From: Pseudomonas marginalis
GTDB lineage: Bacteria; Pseudomonadota; Gammaproteobacteria; Pseudomonadales; Pseudomonadaceae
NCBI RefSeq assembly: GCF_900105325.1
Contig: NZ_FNSU01000001.1
Coordinates: 186,001 to 250,000, forward strand
Direction of reading: 5' to 3'
Length of the DNA stretch: 64,000 nt
Shown here: positions 10,101 through 17,234 of the stretch, piece after piece
How positions within the stretch are numbered: position 1 is the stretch's first letter
How the letters are laid out: each line of letters begins with the position of its first letter
Program-made: the position numbers and the translations under genes
Notes under the pieces: model-generated
What the model saw: only the letters and a program-made list of their open reading frames with translations
Told to the model about the DNA's origin: nothing
Database searches by the model: none

Positions 10101-11774
10101 TGTGCCAGTTGACCGATTCGTGTGAGGGCGCACCCGCGCAAGAAATTTCTTGCGTAGTCATCTGCAATTCCCTCTTAAAGAAGGTTAGACAAACTCTCTC
10201 GTAGAGAAAGACCAAGTGGAAGTCTGCCCGCTTTCGCGTGGGGTGATGTCGCCTTGCGGCTCAACCCCTATCCGCCCGATTACAGGACAGCATTCGCTTT
10301 CTCCACATTCCTCTACCCGCACCTCCAACAGCATTCCTTACGGTCTGCCTGCCCCGAAGGGCAGAGATACGGGCTTACCGTGTTTCGCTTGAGTAACGAG
10401 ATGGGTTAGACCCTGCCTTTCCACCGGCGGTCATGATGTCCGTGTGCCCCCAAAACGAATAAAGGGCAGCCGACCGCATACCTTTTGGTTCAAGCCTGTC
10501 AGCATCTTTGGCTTGTTGTTCATAACGGTGTTTATCAGCAGTTCACTTGCGTTGGTCATACCACCCAGCCTAGCGCCGTACCCGCATTGATGCTCGCAGG
10601 TAACGCTTTGCCTCGCGGCATTGGCGCGGCCCGAAGGCCCAGCTACATTGTCCCGGCAGCTTCACACAGATCTGTTACCAGTCCTGCATGTGCCGGTAGG
10701 CTACTGATGACGGAACATCAGGTTCCTCGTCGGGGTTGCCCCCGTTGGAACAATTACTCAGGCGACTTCACGTCGCACGCGTTTGATGAACTCCGTGGGT
10801 TGGTAACCGCCTTCGCCAAAGCCGAACTCAATGTTGGCCATAGCTCGCTCCATGCGCTTGGCCTGGCGGTCGCTGAAGATAAAGTTGCCCTGTGCGTCCA
10901 TTAGGTTGATGAATTCGCTGACGTTGTCGACCAGCATCGAGGCGAGGAAGTCTTCCCCGAAGTCATTCAGCAATCTTTCCGCACGTACTGGTCCGATGGT
11001 CGGAATCCGACACATCGATTTTAGGATGGTCGCGTGACGAGTTCCGTTCTCAGCTTTTCCTGGGCGCGTTAACGTCCAGAGCGGGCCTTGGCAATGAGGG
11101 CAGCTTCGACGGCGTTCCTCTCGGTAAAACTCTTCTATGGTACTCAGGTTGCCTTCTGGATCCTCCAAAAGACGTCCGCAGTCTGGGCATCCTGCAAGGT
11201 TGTGTCCGCCGCGGGCGCGACGTGGCCAACATACCGACCGCCAGTGAAACCCCATGCGCATACGCACGCGTCCGAGAATGAAGAACTCTTGCCGCCCATC
11301 GTATGGATCTCCCTGTTGCTCACGCAGCTTGAGCAGCTTGGCCAGGGTATCGGGTCCGTTGAGTACCCAAACGCGTGCGTCTGGGATGGTTTCGAGGATC
11401 TCTCGCCGCCATTTGTAGACTAGGTGAGGAGGCGAAACGACCATGGTGCGGCGGTAGCCGGCGCCGTGCATGACGGCCGCTACAGCAATGGCCATCATGG
11501 TTTTACCAGTGCCCATTTCTGCATTGATAACGGCTGCCTCTTCATTGCGGTCCAGCAGTAGAGCGGCAACGGCCTGAACTACCTCAGCTTGCGCTGGGAA
11601 AGGTTGGCGTTTCAGTGCGTTCATCACCCGATGACGAGCTTCGTTGGCGTTGCCGGCATAAACCGGTGGGTTAGAGCGGTTTAGAGATTCCAGCAACTCA
11701 TCACCGAACTCGTAGATGAATTCGGTCAGGCCGATGGCCAAGGCTGCTACAGGGACTTGGGACATGTCGTTCAT
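7116..11774 (-). CDS. Large ICE SNF2/DEAD-type helicase, split by a group II intron
   Basis: Exon 1 is 11774-10779 (332 codons) and exon 2 is 8360-7116. Joined as ...EFIKR/YLPDGYFDLL they give about 746 residues. The start MNDMSQVPVAALAIG has GGAGA 7 nt upstream. Exon 1 holds Walker A (INAEMGTGKTMMAIAVA) and two CxxC pairs (GCPDCG, SCPHCQ), probably a zinc ribbon. Exon 2 holds the DEGH box (LLVVDEGHEYKN), motif III (LLTGTLMGG), and the C-lobe (DVLITNPELVKTGLDLL, QQAARRSWRIGQKMPVRV). This is a conserved gene of PFGI-1-class ICEs without a proven function. It follows the DUF6094 methyltransferase, so the two may act on DNA together. Without splicing only a 339-residue product ending RREVA is made. 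Confidence 0.85.
8361..10778 (-). mobile_element. Complete group II intron inserted in the helicase gene
   Basis: The 5' end (10778) reads GTGCGACGTGAAGTCGCC, a group II consensus start, directly after helicase codon CGC. Domain V is at 8401-8435: GAGCCG at its base with the AGC triad, a GAAA tetraloop, closed by CGGTTC. Domain VI follows (8400-8361), with stem GATGGGCCA/TGGCCTGTC. The 3' end is put at ...CCCGAC (8361), because an AY end there restores the helicase frame exactly. The intron is in the sense orientation, as splicing requires. The 560 bp from 10216 to 10778 are ribozyme domains I-III, not protein-coding. Confidence 0.85.
8443..10161 (-). CDS. ltrA: Group II intron reverse transcriptase/maturase with HNH endonuclease
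   Basis: 572 residues from MTTQEISCAGAPSHESV, with GAGGGAA upstream. Domains in order: N-terminal RT0 and fingers (RVYIPKANGKMRPLGIPTMKDR), palm with the catalytic YVRYADDFIV, maturase X (IQGWANYHQHVVSKETF), and a C-terminal HNH nuclease (CPICQQLI then HVHHITRRVDGG and HPNCHNQIH). All catalytic residues expected for retrohoming are visible. It would help the intron splice from the helicase mRNA and drive target-primed reverse transcription. It looks functional. Confidence 0.95.
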   Translation of the reverse strand: MTTQEISCAGAPSHESVNWHSIDWARCHREVRRLQARIVKATREGKHGKVKALQWILTHSFSGKALAVRRVTENQGKKTPDVDGITWSTPEAKSQAMLSIKRRGYRPQPLKRVYIPKANGKMRPLGIPTMKDRAMQALYLLALEPVAETTADGRSFGFRPERSTADAIEQCFTALSKKVAPRWVLEGDIKGCFDNISHDWLMGHVPTDREILKKWLKAGYMEDRQLFPTEAGTPPGGIISPTLANLVLDGLEAKLDAAFGRKRYANGVQTRLMVNYVRYADDFIVTGRSKELLEQEVMPIIEDFMQERGLTLSPEKTKITHIDEGFDFLGQNVRKYNGKLLIKPSKANVATFLDKVRSAVKGNKALDQPRLIRMLNPMIQGWANYHQHVVSKETFARVDHEIWRVLWQWAVRRHPQKSSVWVKQRYFHSVGSRNWVFAAETGERFPDGSPILSSLRKATDTPIRRHRPIKLEANPFDPMWETYFEERVSLKMQNSLRGRKKLTDLWLEQDRRCPICQQLITQETGWHVHHITRRVDGGKDGSTNLVMVHPNCHNQIHVKGLKVVKPVRASGL

Positions 11775-11851
11775 GATTGTTTCTCCAATAGGAATGAAAC
11801 AGGGCATGCACGACACCCCGACGGGTATGGTGAATACCCTGCGGGTTGGTT
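11775..11851 (-). promoter_or_regulatory. Structured 5' leader A (helicase gene)
   Basis: In the coding direction, CCCGCA is followed by stem GGGTAT/ATACCC with loop TCACC. GGGGTG downstream can pair with the loop CACC as a pseudoknot. Before the start codon GTTTC-ATTCC can pair with GGAGAAAC, covering the ribosome-binding site. It belongs to the leader family described under findings. Confidence 0.6.
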
Positions 11852-11878
11852 GATGAGTGGTCAGCTTGACGTGATAGG

Positions 11879-13336
11879 TCAGTAGTCCGATGGCAGCAAC
11901 ACGGTAGTAGCACTCCGGTCAGCTTCGGTGATGATCCACAACCGTGTTTCATCGCCGACGTCTACGTTGTAGCTGGAGAACAACCGCTCCCTGGTGGTCA
12001 GGGCGCGTTGGTTGCTGTTCCTGTCTTCGTCGGGCAGTTCACCCCAGTCGCCGGAGAAATGTCGCCGGAGGTAAAGGGTAGGGTCGAGGTATCCGTGCTC
12101 CATGAGGTGTTGCACTGATTGGGTAAGTAACACGCGGCCAGGATCAAATATGACCTTTGGTTGGTTATTAGGGGCAGGCGCTGCTACTGGTTCGTCAGGC
12201 TCAGGCTGTGGATCCGCCGATGAGCTGATGGTGATGACCTTTCCGAGGTTTGTAGAGTCTGGCGTCATATCCCATGCCCGAATAATGGGCACGAAACGAT
12301 CTGTCAGGATCCTCACCTCTGAGACGTTGCCGTCCTGGTCTTCAGTGAACTCGGTCTTGCGGACCTTATCTTTGTAGGTGTCGCCCTTGAGTGCCAATAC
12401 GCGACCGGTTTTGGATGTCACCACGCCGGAAATCGCGCCGGCAGCCAAGGCCAAAGCTAAGTGCCAACGCGAAAGTTTCCTTACGGGCGGTCTTGGCTGT
12501 GCGCCGCTTTGCCCAAAGTGCAGTGTGAAGTCCGGCCACATGCCACGAAGTCTTTTGACCTCTTCGCTGAGCTGTTCGGGTTCAAGGCTGATACGGTAGA
12601 AGTGTTCCAGGTCAGTGGATGCTGGGAGGACCCTGTAGGGCTCCCACGTCCAACTGATTGGTAACGCTTCCGCACTCAATGTGCCGGCGCCGATCGCCTG
12701 AAGGCGTGCGCGTACGTATTTGACCTCTTGTGGTCGAGCTAGATCCTGGCGTCGAATACGAATACCGAAGATCACCACCTGCTTGAATGTTGGATCAGCG
12801 GCGTTATAGATCCGCAGTTCAGTGAAGTGATTGCAAAGCCAACTGCACAGCTCGTCGTCTAGCACGTAGTGCGGAACAATGAGCACCAGGACCCCACCGT
12901 ACTGCAGCAAAGGAAGTGTTCGTTGATAGAACATCTTCTCCAGGCGTCGACGGCCTTTACCTTGGTATTGTGAGGCACCTGCATGGTCAGCGACCAGGTC
13001 ACCGTAGGGCGGGTTGAGCCACAGCAAGCCAAAGGCCTGGCGGCTGATCATAGTGTCCATTAGATCGCTATGCAGCACGCGATCCAGCAGTGTCTTGCAG
13101 TGGTTGGCACGTTCCTGGTCGTACTCGACTGCGTAGGTTTCGACGCGGTCACGGCCGAGGACGTGAGCAGTTTCAGCAAGGGCAACACCTTCGCCTGCAC
13201 AAGGATCGAAGATCCGCATCTTGCCAGTTGAAGATGGTGCCAACGCTTGAAGGGTGAGTTCCAGCGTGGTTTCGTCTGTAGGGTAGTAGCCATTGCGAGC
13301 GAAGTTGCGCGCCAAGCGTGGGAACATCAAGGCCAT
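11879..13336 (-). CDS. DUF6094 SAM-dependent DNA methyltransferase-like protein
   Basis: 485 residues from MALMFPRLARNF with GGAG 8 nt upstream. SAM motif I appears as RIFDPCAGEGVALAE, an acidic motif II as YAVEYDQERANHC, and the catalytic motif IV is LLWLNPPYGD, the NPPY type of N6-adenine methyltransferases. The C-terminal half (from ~250) is of unknown fold and ends near a conserved tail (DEDRNSNQRALTTRERL). It shares a transcript with the gene upstream (22-bp gap, no leader of its own) and is followed by the helicase. A role in protecting ICE DNA or in restriction-like defence is possible but unproven. Confidence 0.8.
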   Translation of the reverse strand: MALMFPRLARNFARNGYYPTDETTLELTLQALAPSSTGKMRIFDPCAGEGVALAETAHVLGRDRVETYAVEYDQERANHCKTLLDRVLHSDLMDTMISRQAFGLLWLNPPYGDLVADHAGASQYQGKGRRRLEKMFYQRTLPLLQYGGVLVLIVPHYVLDDELCSWLCNHFTELRIYNAADPTFKQVVIFGIRIRRQDLARPQEVKYVRARLQAIGAGTLSAEALPISWTWEPYRVLPASTDLEHFYRISLEPEQLSEEVKRLRGMWPDFTLHFGQSGAQPRPPVRKLSRWHLALALAAGAISGVVTSKTGRVLALKGDTYKDKVRKTEFTEDQDGNVSEVRILTDRFVPIIRAWDMTPDSTNLGKVITISSSADPQPEPDEPVAAPAPNNQPKVIFDPGRVLLTQSVQHLMEHGYLDPTLYLRRHFSGDWGELPDEDRNSNQRALTTRERLFSSYNVDVGDETRLWIITEADRSATTVLLPSDY

Positions 13337-13358
13337 AGTGAGGCTCCTGGATCAACGC

Positions 13359-13958
13359 TCAAAACTGAGCATAGGTTGAGAGTTGCCCTTGGCGAATGAG
13401 ATCGCCCAAGGCAGGTTCGAGTACGTCGAGTTGCAACGACAAACGCCATGCCGCAACTCCGCCTGACGATCCGGGCAGGAGCTGCAACATGTCGTGTTGA
13501 GTGAGTAAGTCCATCACCGGCTTTTGCCAATGCGGCAGCAGTGGTAATGGACAGGTTTCCTGGATCAGCGGCCAAAGCCTTTGAACAGGTGACTGCCCGT
13601 TCTCAAGAAGGGCGTAGGCGAAGTGGTTCGCCCGATCCGGCTGCACGCAGCGTCGGTCGAACAACCAGAGGTGAATCAAGCTGCCGAATAACGTCCCGCG
13701 CAGTTGTCGCGTGGTGCGTTTTTCCAACAGATCGATGTTGGGAAAGACCGGAAGACTTCGATCATCTACGACAATGTGAAACTGGGTCAGACCATCCTCG
13801 GCAGCGCCGAGGGTCAGCCTGGCCAGGAACTCCTGCAGCGCCGTGTCGCGGCCCCATGCAGAGAGAAACACTAGGTTGCGTTGTTCATCGCACGCGCAAG
13901 CATCGACAAATAGGTCATTGCACTCCTCTATTGGGAAGAGCGGGGTAGGGCTGGGCAT
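13359..13958 (-). CDS. Unknown ICE-associated protein, 199 residues
   Basis: The start is MPSPTPLFPIEECNDLF at 13958. An ATG 12 bp upstream lies inside the ribosome-binding site (ATGGAGG) and is rejected. No domain is recognised. The sequence is soluble-looking, rich in leucine and aromatic residues (SLIHLWLFDRRCVQPD), and ends LIRQGQLSTYAQF. It sits directly before the methyltransferase gene and has leader C, so it is probably co-translated or co-regulated with it. Confidence 0.65.
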   Translation of the reverse strand: MPSPTPLFPIEECNDLFVDACACDEQRNLVFLSAWGRDTALQEFLARLTLGAAEDGLTQFHIVVDDRSLPVFPNIDLLEKRTTRQLRGTLFGSLIHLWLFDRRCVQPDRANHFAYALLENGQSPVQRLWPLIQETCPLPLLPHWQKPVMDLLTQHDMLQLLPGSSGGVAAWRLSLQLDVLEPALGDLIRQGQLSTYAQF

Positions 13959-14021
13959 GTGAACCTCCATCGTGGAGGGGAACCCGCCCCGAGGGGCGGT
14001 GAGCCCCTCTGGGGTGTTAGC
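13959..14021 (-). promoter_or_regulatory. Structured 5' leader C
   Basis: In the coding direction: CACCCCA, then stem GAGGGGC/GCCCCTC with loop TCACC, then GGGGCGGGT. The last GGT can pair with loop ACC. CCTCCACGATGGAGG then forms a hairpin that holds the ribosome-binding site. It has the same architecture as the other leaders in this cluster. Confidence 0.6.
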
Positions 14022-14032
14022 AGTTAGTGTTG

Positions 14033-14311
14033 TTACTCAGGAAGCAGCGGGTCGTCTGATTTGAGCTTTTTGTCGTTTGGATCAAACGAAACCGTATCGT
14101 TTCGAAACAGAGGGCTATGGCCTGTTAGGAAAATTTGCCCCAGGTATTTGGGGCGAAGTGCCACGGCGGCATCGGCTTGTTCGGCCGTCATGTCGAGCTC
14201 TTCTATGAAAAAATCCCACAGTTCCTCATCCTTCGATACTTCGTTGTTGGCAAGTTGATCGTCGATATTGTTCAGAACTGCAGCGGTCAGGTTGCTGAAA
14301 ATTGGGTTCAT
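14033..14311 (-). CDS. Unknown acidic protein, 92 residues
   Basis: The start MNPIFSNLTAAVLNN at 14311 has GGAG 7 nt upstream. The protein is acidic (DKDEELWDFFIEELD; many D/E) with an all-helical N-terminal half and a proline- and aspartate-rich tail (DPNDKKLKSDDPLLPE). No family is recognised. Its own structured leader and its place in the series of small ICE genes suggest a real, co-regulated gene. Confidence 0.6.
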   Translation of the reverse strand: MNPIFSNLTAAVLNNIDDQLANNEVSKDEELWDFFIEELDMTAEQADAAVALRPKYLGQIFLTGHSPLFRNDTVSFDPNDKKLKSDDPLLPE

Positions 14312-14371
14312 GTAATGCTCCGTAAATGCGAAGGAGCGCCCATGAGGGAGCCCCTCAAGGGTGGGTGTTGG
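14312..14371 (-). promoter_or_regulatory. Structured 5' leader D
   Basis: CACCCACCCTT, then stem GAGGG/CCCTC with a short loop, then ATGGGCGCTCC. The GCTCC can pair with GGAGC at the ribosome-binding site. The pseudoknot pairing seen in the other leaders is weak here. Confidence 0.5.
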
Positions 14372-14376
14372 AACAA

Positions 14377-14994
14377 TCAGAAATTGGAGATCGTCCAGAC
14401 TTGTAGTTTGAAATCCAGCACGTAGCCGAGCTCGCCCAAGCGAGTGCATTGCTGACGTAAGCGGTGACGATCAACGGTGGTGTCAAGCTTGACGGTATCG
14501 CCCAGAGGCCAGATTGTGCCGAACAGGTCGGCATCTTGTTCTGCGCTGCTGGTCATGTTCGGCAGAGGCATCCCAAAGGGGGCATTCTCTGCTGCAGATG
14601 GTTCGGCAGCGCCGTTTGCTCCCTTGGGCGACGCCAGCTTTTTACGTTGTTGGAGAGGCCTTGGCGGCGCTGAAGAGGTCTCTTCATCAATGGGGTCGGG
14701 CTCACTCGCAGAGAGCGTGGCAGCGTCTTCCGCTGTCAACTTATCCACATCGTCCAAGCTCATGCTTTCGAGTTTTGCACGAATCTCGACGACTAGCCGA
14801 CCCGATGTCGAGTAGTACGAAGGGCGAATTTCTGTGATCAGGAAATCGCCTCGGTATTTACCCTCATTGTACTGATCGAGGAGCGCGTCTTTGATGACGA
14901 ACTCACCGATTGAAGTTGAAAGTCGTCCTACGTTGAAGTCGCCGTTACGGCCGCTGATGGTACGGATGGCCAGTTGGCCTGGGATGTTGATCAT
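14377..14994 (-). CDS. DUF3275 family ICE protein
   Basis: 205 residues from MINIPGQLAIRTISGRNGDF, with GGAG upstream. The N-terminal ~100 residues look like a small beta-rich fold (GRLSTSIGEFVIKD, YRGDFLITEIRPSYYSTSGRLVVEI) and match the DUF3275 pattern found beside DUF3577 in PFGI-1-type ICEs. The middle is a low-complexity, acidic and proline-rich linker. The C-terminus is again ordered (TVKLDTTVDRHRLRQQC). No enzymatic motif is seen. Nucleic-acid metabolism of the ICE is a guess from context. Confidence 0.7.
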   Translation of the reverse strand: MINIPGQLAIRTISGRNGDFNVGRLSTSIGEFVIKDALLDQYNEGKYRGDFLITEIRPSYYSTSGRLVVEIRAKLESMSLDDVDKLTAEDAATLSASEPDPIDEETSSAPPRPLQQRKKLASPKGANGAAEPSAAENAPFGMPLPNMTSSAEQDADLFGTIWPLGDTVKLDTTVDRHRLRQQCTRLGELGYVLDFKLQVWTISNF

Positions 14995-15022
14995 GTGCAG
15001 CTCCACACTGCTATGAATGAAA

Positions 15023-15046
15023 AAAGCCCGACAAATGTCGGGCTTG
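15023..15046 (-). terminator. Terminator between the DUF3275 gene and its upstream neighbour
   Basis: On the minus strand AGCCCGACA-TTTG-TCGGGCT is followed by six T. It closes the transcript of the 111-residue protein gene. Confidence 0.85.
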
Positions 15047-15072
15047 GGGGAGTGCTGTGAATGCCGAAGCGG

Positions 15073-15408
15073 TTATGGGCAAGAAGTGTGCATTTCTTCT
15101 TTGAGTGAGATATAGAGGTAGAAAACGCCAGGTGGCGATTCAATTCGGTCAAGTTTCAAGTCCAACCAGACTCGATCTGAGCTGTTGCCGTCAGGCAGCA
15201 GGCGATAGAGGCCGAAATGGATCAGGTCGCTGTCAGGTTGCAAATGCAGCTCTCGGTAGGCCTCCAGCACAACATCGCCCAGTCGCTGACTGATAACAGA
15301 GGCATCCTGTTGGTTTTCAATATGTACCGCTTCTTGCCAGGCCCTAGGGGTCAACACGACCGGTAGCTTGAGCAAATCAGGCGATACTAGGTGAGAAAGT
15401 TTTTTCAT
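15073..15408 (-). CDS. Unknown protein, 111 residues; paralogue of its upstream neighbour
   Basis: The start is MKKLSHLVSPDLLKLPV with CTGGAG 8 nt upstream. The C-terminal third (YRLLPDGNSSDRVWLDLKLD, then ESPPGVFYLYISL and HTSCP) closely matches the end of the next gene upstream, so the two arose by duplication or share a domain. No known domain is recognised. It is flanked by its own leader and terminator, an unusually independent unit for so small a gene. Confidence 0.65.
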   Translation of the reverse strand: MKKLSHLVSPDLLKLPVVLTPRAWQEAVHIENQQDASVISQRLGDVVLEAYRELHLQPDSDLIHFGLYRLLPDGNSSDRVWLDLKLDRIESPPGVFYLYISLKEEMHTSCP

Positions 15409-15469
15409 GGTCGACTCCAGGTGTGAAAACCACCTGGCCCATACGGGAGGTGGTTTCCCGTTGGATGTG
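15409..15469 (-). promoter_or_regulatory. Structured 5' leader F
   Basis: This is the clearest member. Stem ACGGG/CCCGT encloses loop AAACCACCT, whose nine bases are perfectly complementary to AGGTGGTTT downstream (pseudoknot). The same downstream strand can instead form CCAGGTG/CACCTGG, a hairpin next to the GGAG ribosome-binding site. The two states exclude each other. Confidence 0.7.
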
Positions 15470-15508
15470 TATAGGGTATTAAGACGGTGATTTAGGCTTT
15501 GTATCCTG

Positions 15509-15958
15509 TCAGTACTCGTCGTCACATGGGCAAGAAATGTGTATCTCTTGGACTCGGAAGTCGAGGGAGAAAACGCCGGGTGACGATTCATTTCGGTCAA
15601 GTCTCACGTCCAACAAGACTTGATCTGAACTGCCGTCAGGCAGCATTCGACACTCCTCGTCAGGCCCAAGCGCGAGTAGCTGCGCTTCTTCTGCTATCAG
15701 GAACCCTTCTTCTTCAGTCAAGCGTGAACAAACTCTGCCATTAATGGCCGCGTGTACTCCCTTATCCCAAGCTCGATTGAGCGAGGGAACGGTCTTGAAC
15801 AACTCGGGTACGTTGGGCAGGCCGGCGCGGTATGCGTCGGCGCCTAGGATATGAGCCTCGATCACATAGATAATCTGATCAATCTTATTTTCAAAGATCA
15901 CTGCTTTTGCATAAGCAACGCGTATGTCAAGAGCTTGTGTAAATAACGTGTTCATCAT
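15509..15958 (-). CDS. Unknown protein, 149 residues; paralogue of its downstream neighbour
   Basis: The start is MMNTLFTQALDIRVAYAKAV at 15958 (tandem ATG codons, GGAG upstream). The N-terminal half is helical (YVIEAHILGADAYRAGLPN). The C-terminal part (CRMLPDGSSDQVLLDVRLDR, then ESSPGVFSLDF and HISCPCDDEY) repeats the C-terminus of the 111-residue protein. The cysteines in SCPCDDEY are the only candidate metal ligands. Function unknown. Confidence 0.65.
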   Translation of the reverse strand: MMNTLFTQALDIRVAYAKAVIFENKIDQIIYVIEAHILGADAYRAGLPNVPELFKTVPSLNRAWDKGVHAAINGRVCSRLTEEEGFLIAEEAQLLALGPDEECRMLPDGSSDQVLLDVRLDRNESSPGVFSLDFRVQEIHISCPCDDEY

Positions 15959-16018
15959 GGTGAGTCTCCAATGTATGAGAATCACCGTACCCAGAAGGGC
16001 GGTGTTCCCTTCGGATGA
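15959..16018 (-). promoter_or_regulatory. Structured 5' leader G
   Basis: Stem GAAGGG/CCCTTC, loop AACACCG, then TGGGTACGGTG whose CGGTG pairs with loop CACCG. The alternative GGTGA-TTCTC can pair with GAGA-CTCACC, which runs right up to the start codon and covers the ribosome-binding site. Confidence 0.7.
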
Positions 16019-16019
16019 T

Positions 16020-16043
16020 GAAAGGCACCCGAAGGGTGCCTTG
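16020..16043 (-). terminator. Short terminator or attenuator after the DUF3577 gene
   Basis: GGCACCC-TTCG-GGGTGCC hairpin on the minus strand (UUCG tetraloop) with a short TTTC tail. It lies just before leader G. Confidence 0.65.
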
Positions 16044-16055
16044 CAACAGAGTGAA

Positions 16056-16592
16056 TCAAGATGCCTTACGCTGCCGTTTAGCAGGCGTTGGCTCCGGTTG
16101 TTCCTCCGCAACTGGCTCGATTGCTTCTTCGCTTTCGAGTGGTGCTTCAGATTGCGCTTCGCCTTGTTCAGCAACTGTTTCAACTTCACGAGGCTTGGCT
16201 TCATAAACGGTTTGCCCGTCTACCTTGATCCAGCCGATAAACAAAAGTCGTCCTTTGAGGCTTGCTCCAGGTTGACCCTTTTTATCGCCTTTCTCATAGG
16301 TAAAAGCATCGGTCCAGATATCGCCGATACGGAAGCTCACAAGGACCTTCTTTCCTGCTTCAACGGCCGCTTGGCTGCGACGAATCAGCTTTTCAGCTTC
16401 GGCGCCGACAATGTTGCAGTCGATGTAGGAGTACTCGGCTTCATCTGTAGAACCGCGCAGCGCCGCAACGGTGACAGCCATGAATGGCTTACCTTTGCCG
16501 CGAGGTTTCACTTCACGGATACGGTTGAGGTAACCGATACCAGTGGTGTGAAGGTCGAAGAATTTGGCTTCGTTGGTTTGAGTAGTGCTCAT
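16056..16592 (-). CDS. STY4534/DUF3577 family ICE protein
   Basis: 178 residues from MSTTQTNEAKFFDLHTTGIG, with GGAGA 7 nt upstream. The N-terminal ~125 residues (GYLNRIREVKPRGKGKPFMA, CNIVGAEAEKLI, VLVSFRIGDIWTDAF) match DUF3577, an OB-fold-like family found in PFGI-1-type ICEs and in Salmonella island SPI-7. The tail is acidic and proline-rich and ends KRQRKAS. The family is thought to bind nucleic acid in ICE maintenance, but a mechanism is not established. Its leader is the longest of the series. Confidence 0.8.
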   Translation of the reverse strand: MSTTQTNEAKFFDLHTTGIGYLNRIREVKPRGKGKPFMAVTVAALRGSTDEAEYSYIDCNIVGAEAEKLIRRSQAAVEAGKKVLVSFRIGDIWTDAFTYEKGDKKGQPGASLKGRLLFIGWIKVDGQTVYEAKPREVETVAEQGEAQSEAPLESEEAIEPVAEEQPEPTPAKRQRKAS

Positions 16593-16671
16593 GATGATTC
16601 TCCAATTTCGAAATAACAGAAAGCGGAGAAACACTTCGCCCTTGGGGGAAAGTATTCCCCGCGAGGGTGGT
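16593..16671 (-). promoter_or_regulatory. Structured 5' leader H
   Basis: CCACCCTCGC, then stem GGGGAA/TTCCCC, then CAAGGGCGAAGTG; ACTT in the loop pairs with AAGT. TTTCTCC further on can pair with GGAGAA at the ribosome-binding site. Confidence 0.6.
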
Positions 16672-16688
16672 AGAGCTAAGGAGTTTGC

Positions 16689-16928
16689 TTAGTGCAAGAG
16701 TTTCATGGCAGCAATCAGCACACCAGTGGTGGCTGACAACATGACACCCATGCGAATGGTGAGTCTTACTTCGAGCTGAGCGATTTCAGCACGAATAGCA
16801 GTGATATCAGCTTTAGTGGCGAGTAGCGTGAGCATGTCGGTCTCCAAAGCCTCAATGACAGCATTAGCTTTCTGTTCCGATACGTTGATCGAGATCAGCG
16901 CTTGGTAGAGAGCCAGTTCGGTTTTCAT
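16689..16928 (-). CDS. Small coiled-coil membrane protein (DUF1640-like)
   Basis: 79 residues from MKTELALYQALISINVSEQK, with GGAGG 6 nt upstream. A helical, heptad-like region (VIEALETDMLTLLATKADI, then AEIAQLEVRLTIR) is followed by one C-terminal membrane helix (MGVMLSATTGVLIAAMKLL). This layout resembles DUF1640/CCDC90-type proteins. It may anchor or oligomerise at the inner membrane; a partner is not known. It starts a transcription unit with promoter region X1. Confidence 0.65.
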   Translation of the reverse strand: MKTELALYQALISINVSEQKANAVIEALETDMLTLLATKADITAIRAEIAQLEVRLTIRMGVMLSATTGVLIAAMKLLH

Positions 16929-16985
16929 CAGACCTCCAAAAAATTGAGAGGCCTGCCCTGACGGGGTAGGCCCGTCATGGGTGGG
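16929..16985 (-). promoter_or_regulatory. Structured 5' leader I
   Basis: CCCACCCAT, then stem GACGGG/CCCGTC, loop CCTAC, then AGGGCAGGCC. CAGGCCTC can pair with GAGGTCTG (one G-U), covering the ribosome-binding site and ending at the start codon. The pseudoknot pairing (CCT/AGG) is short. Confidence 0.55.
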
Positions 16986-17164
16986 GGAAGGTGCTTCCAT
17001 CGACTTAGTCGACTGACCGCGCTGCCGGAAGCTATGGCGATCTTGGGAATGGATCAATGCGGTAAACCGCATCGTAGTCTCTCGGATCCAGACTACTTGG
17101 GCATGTTGCTGACAACGTCAGCGATACATGTGCAGATCATGGAAATACGAATGCCGCTTGTCAA
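16986..17164 (-). promoter_or_regulatory. Promoter region X1 with palindromic operator
   Basis: On the minus strand TTGACA (17164-17159) is followed at 17 bp by CATGAT, a sigma-70-like promoter. GCTGAC-AAC-GTCAGC (17108-17122) lies downstream of the -10 box, a good operator position. The ~180 bp here are a diverged copy of the region upstream of the next gene (17610-17787). Confidence 0.55.
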
Positions 17165-17234
17165 GCCCCTCCCGTAAAAACTCCAATGAAGCCTTCCCAA
17201 CGGGAAGGCTTCCTACAGGGAGAGGATAAGCGGC

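Noticed and set aside
10216..10778. Protein genes in the 560 bp upstream of the intron maturase
   Set aside because: Open frames exist on the other strand, but this is the ribozyme part of the group II intron (domains I-III).
13541..13948. 135-codon plus-strand ORF
   Set aside because: It lies opposite the 199-residue ICE protein, which has a ribosome-binding site and a structured leader; the plus frame has neither.
14504..14700. DnaA boxes or origin in the DUF3275 linker
   Set aside because: TTATCCACA occurs once (about 14741-14749), but a single box inside a coding region is not enough.
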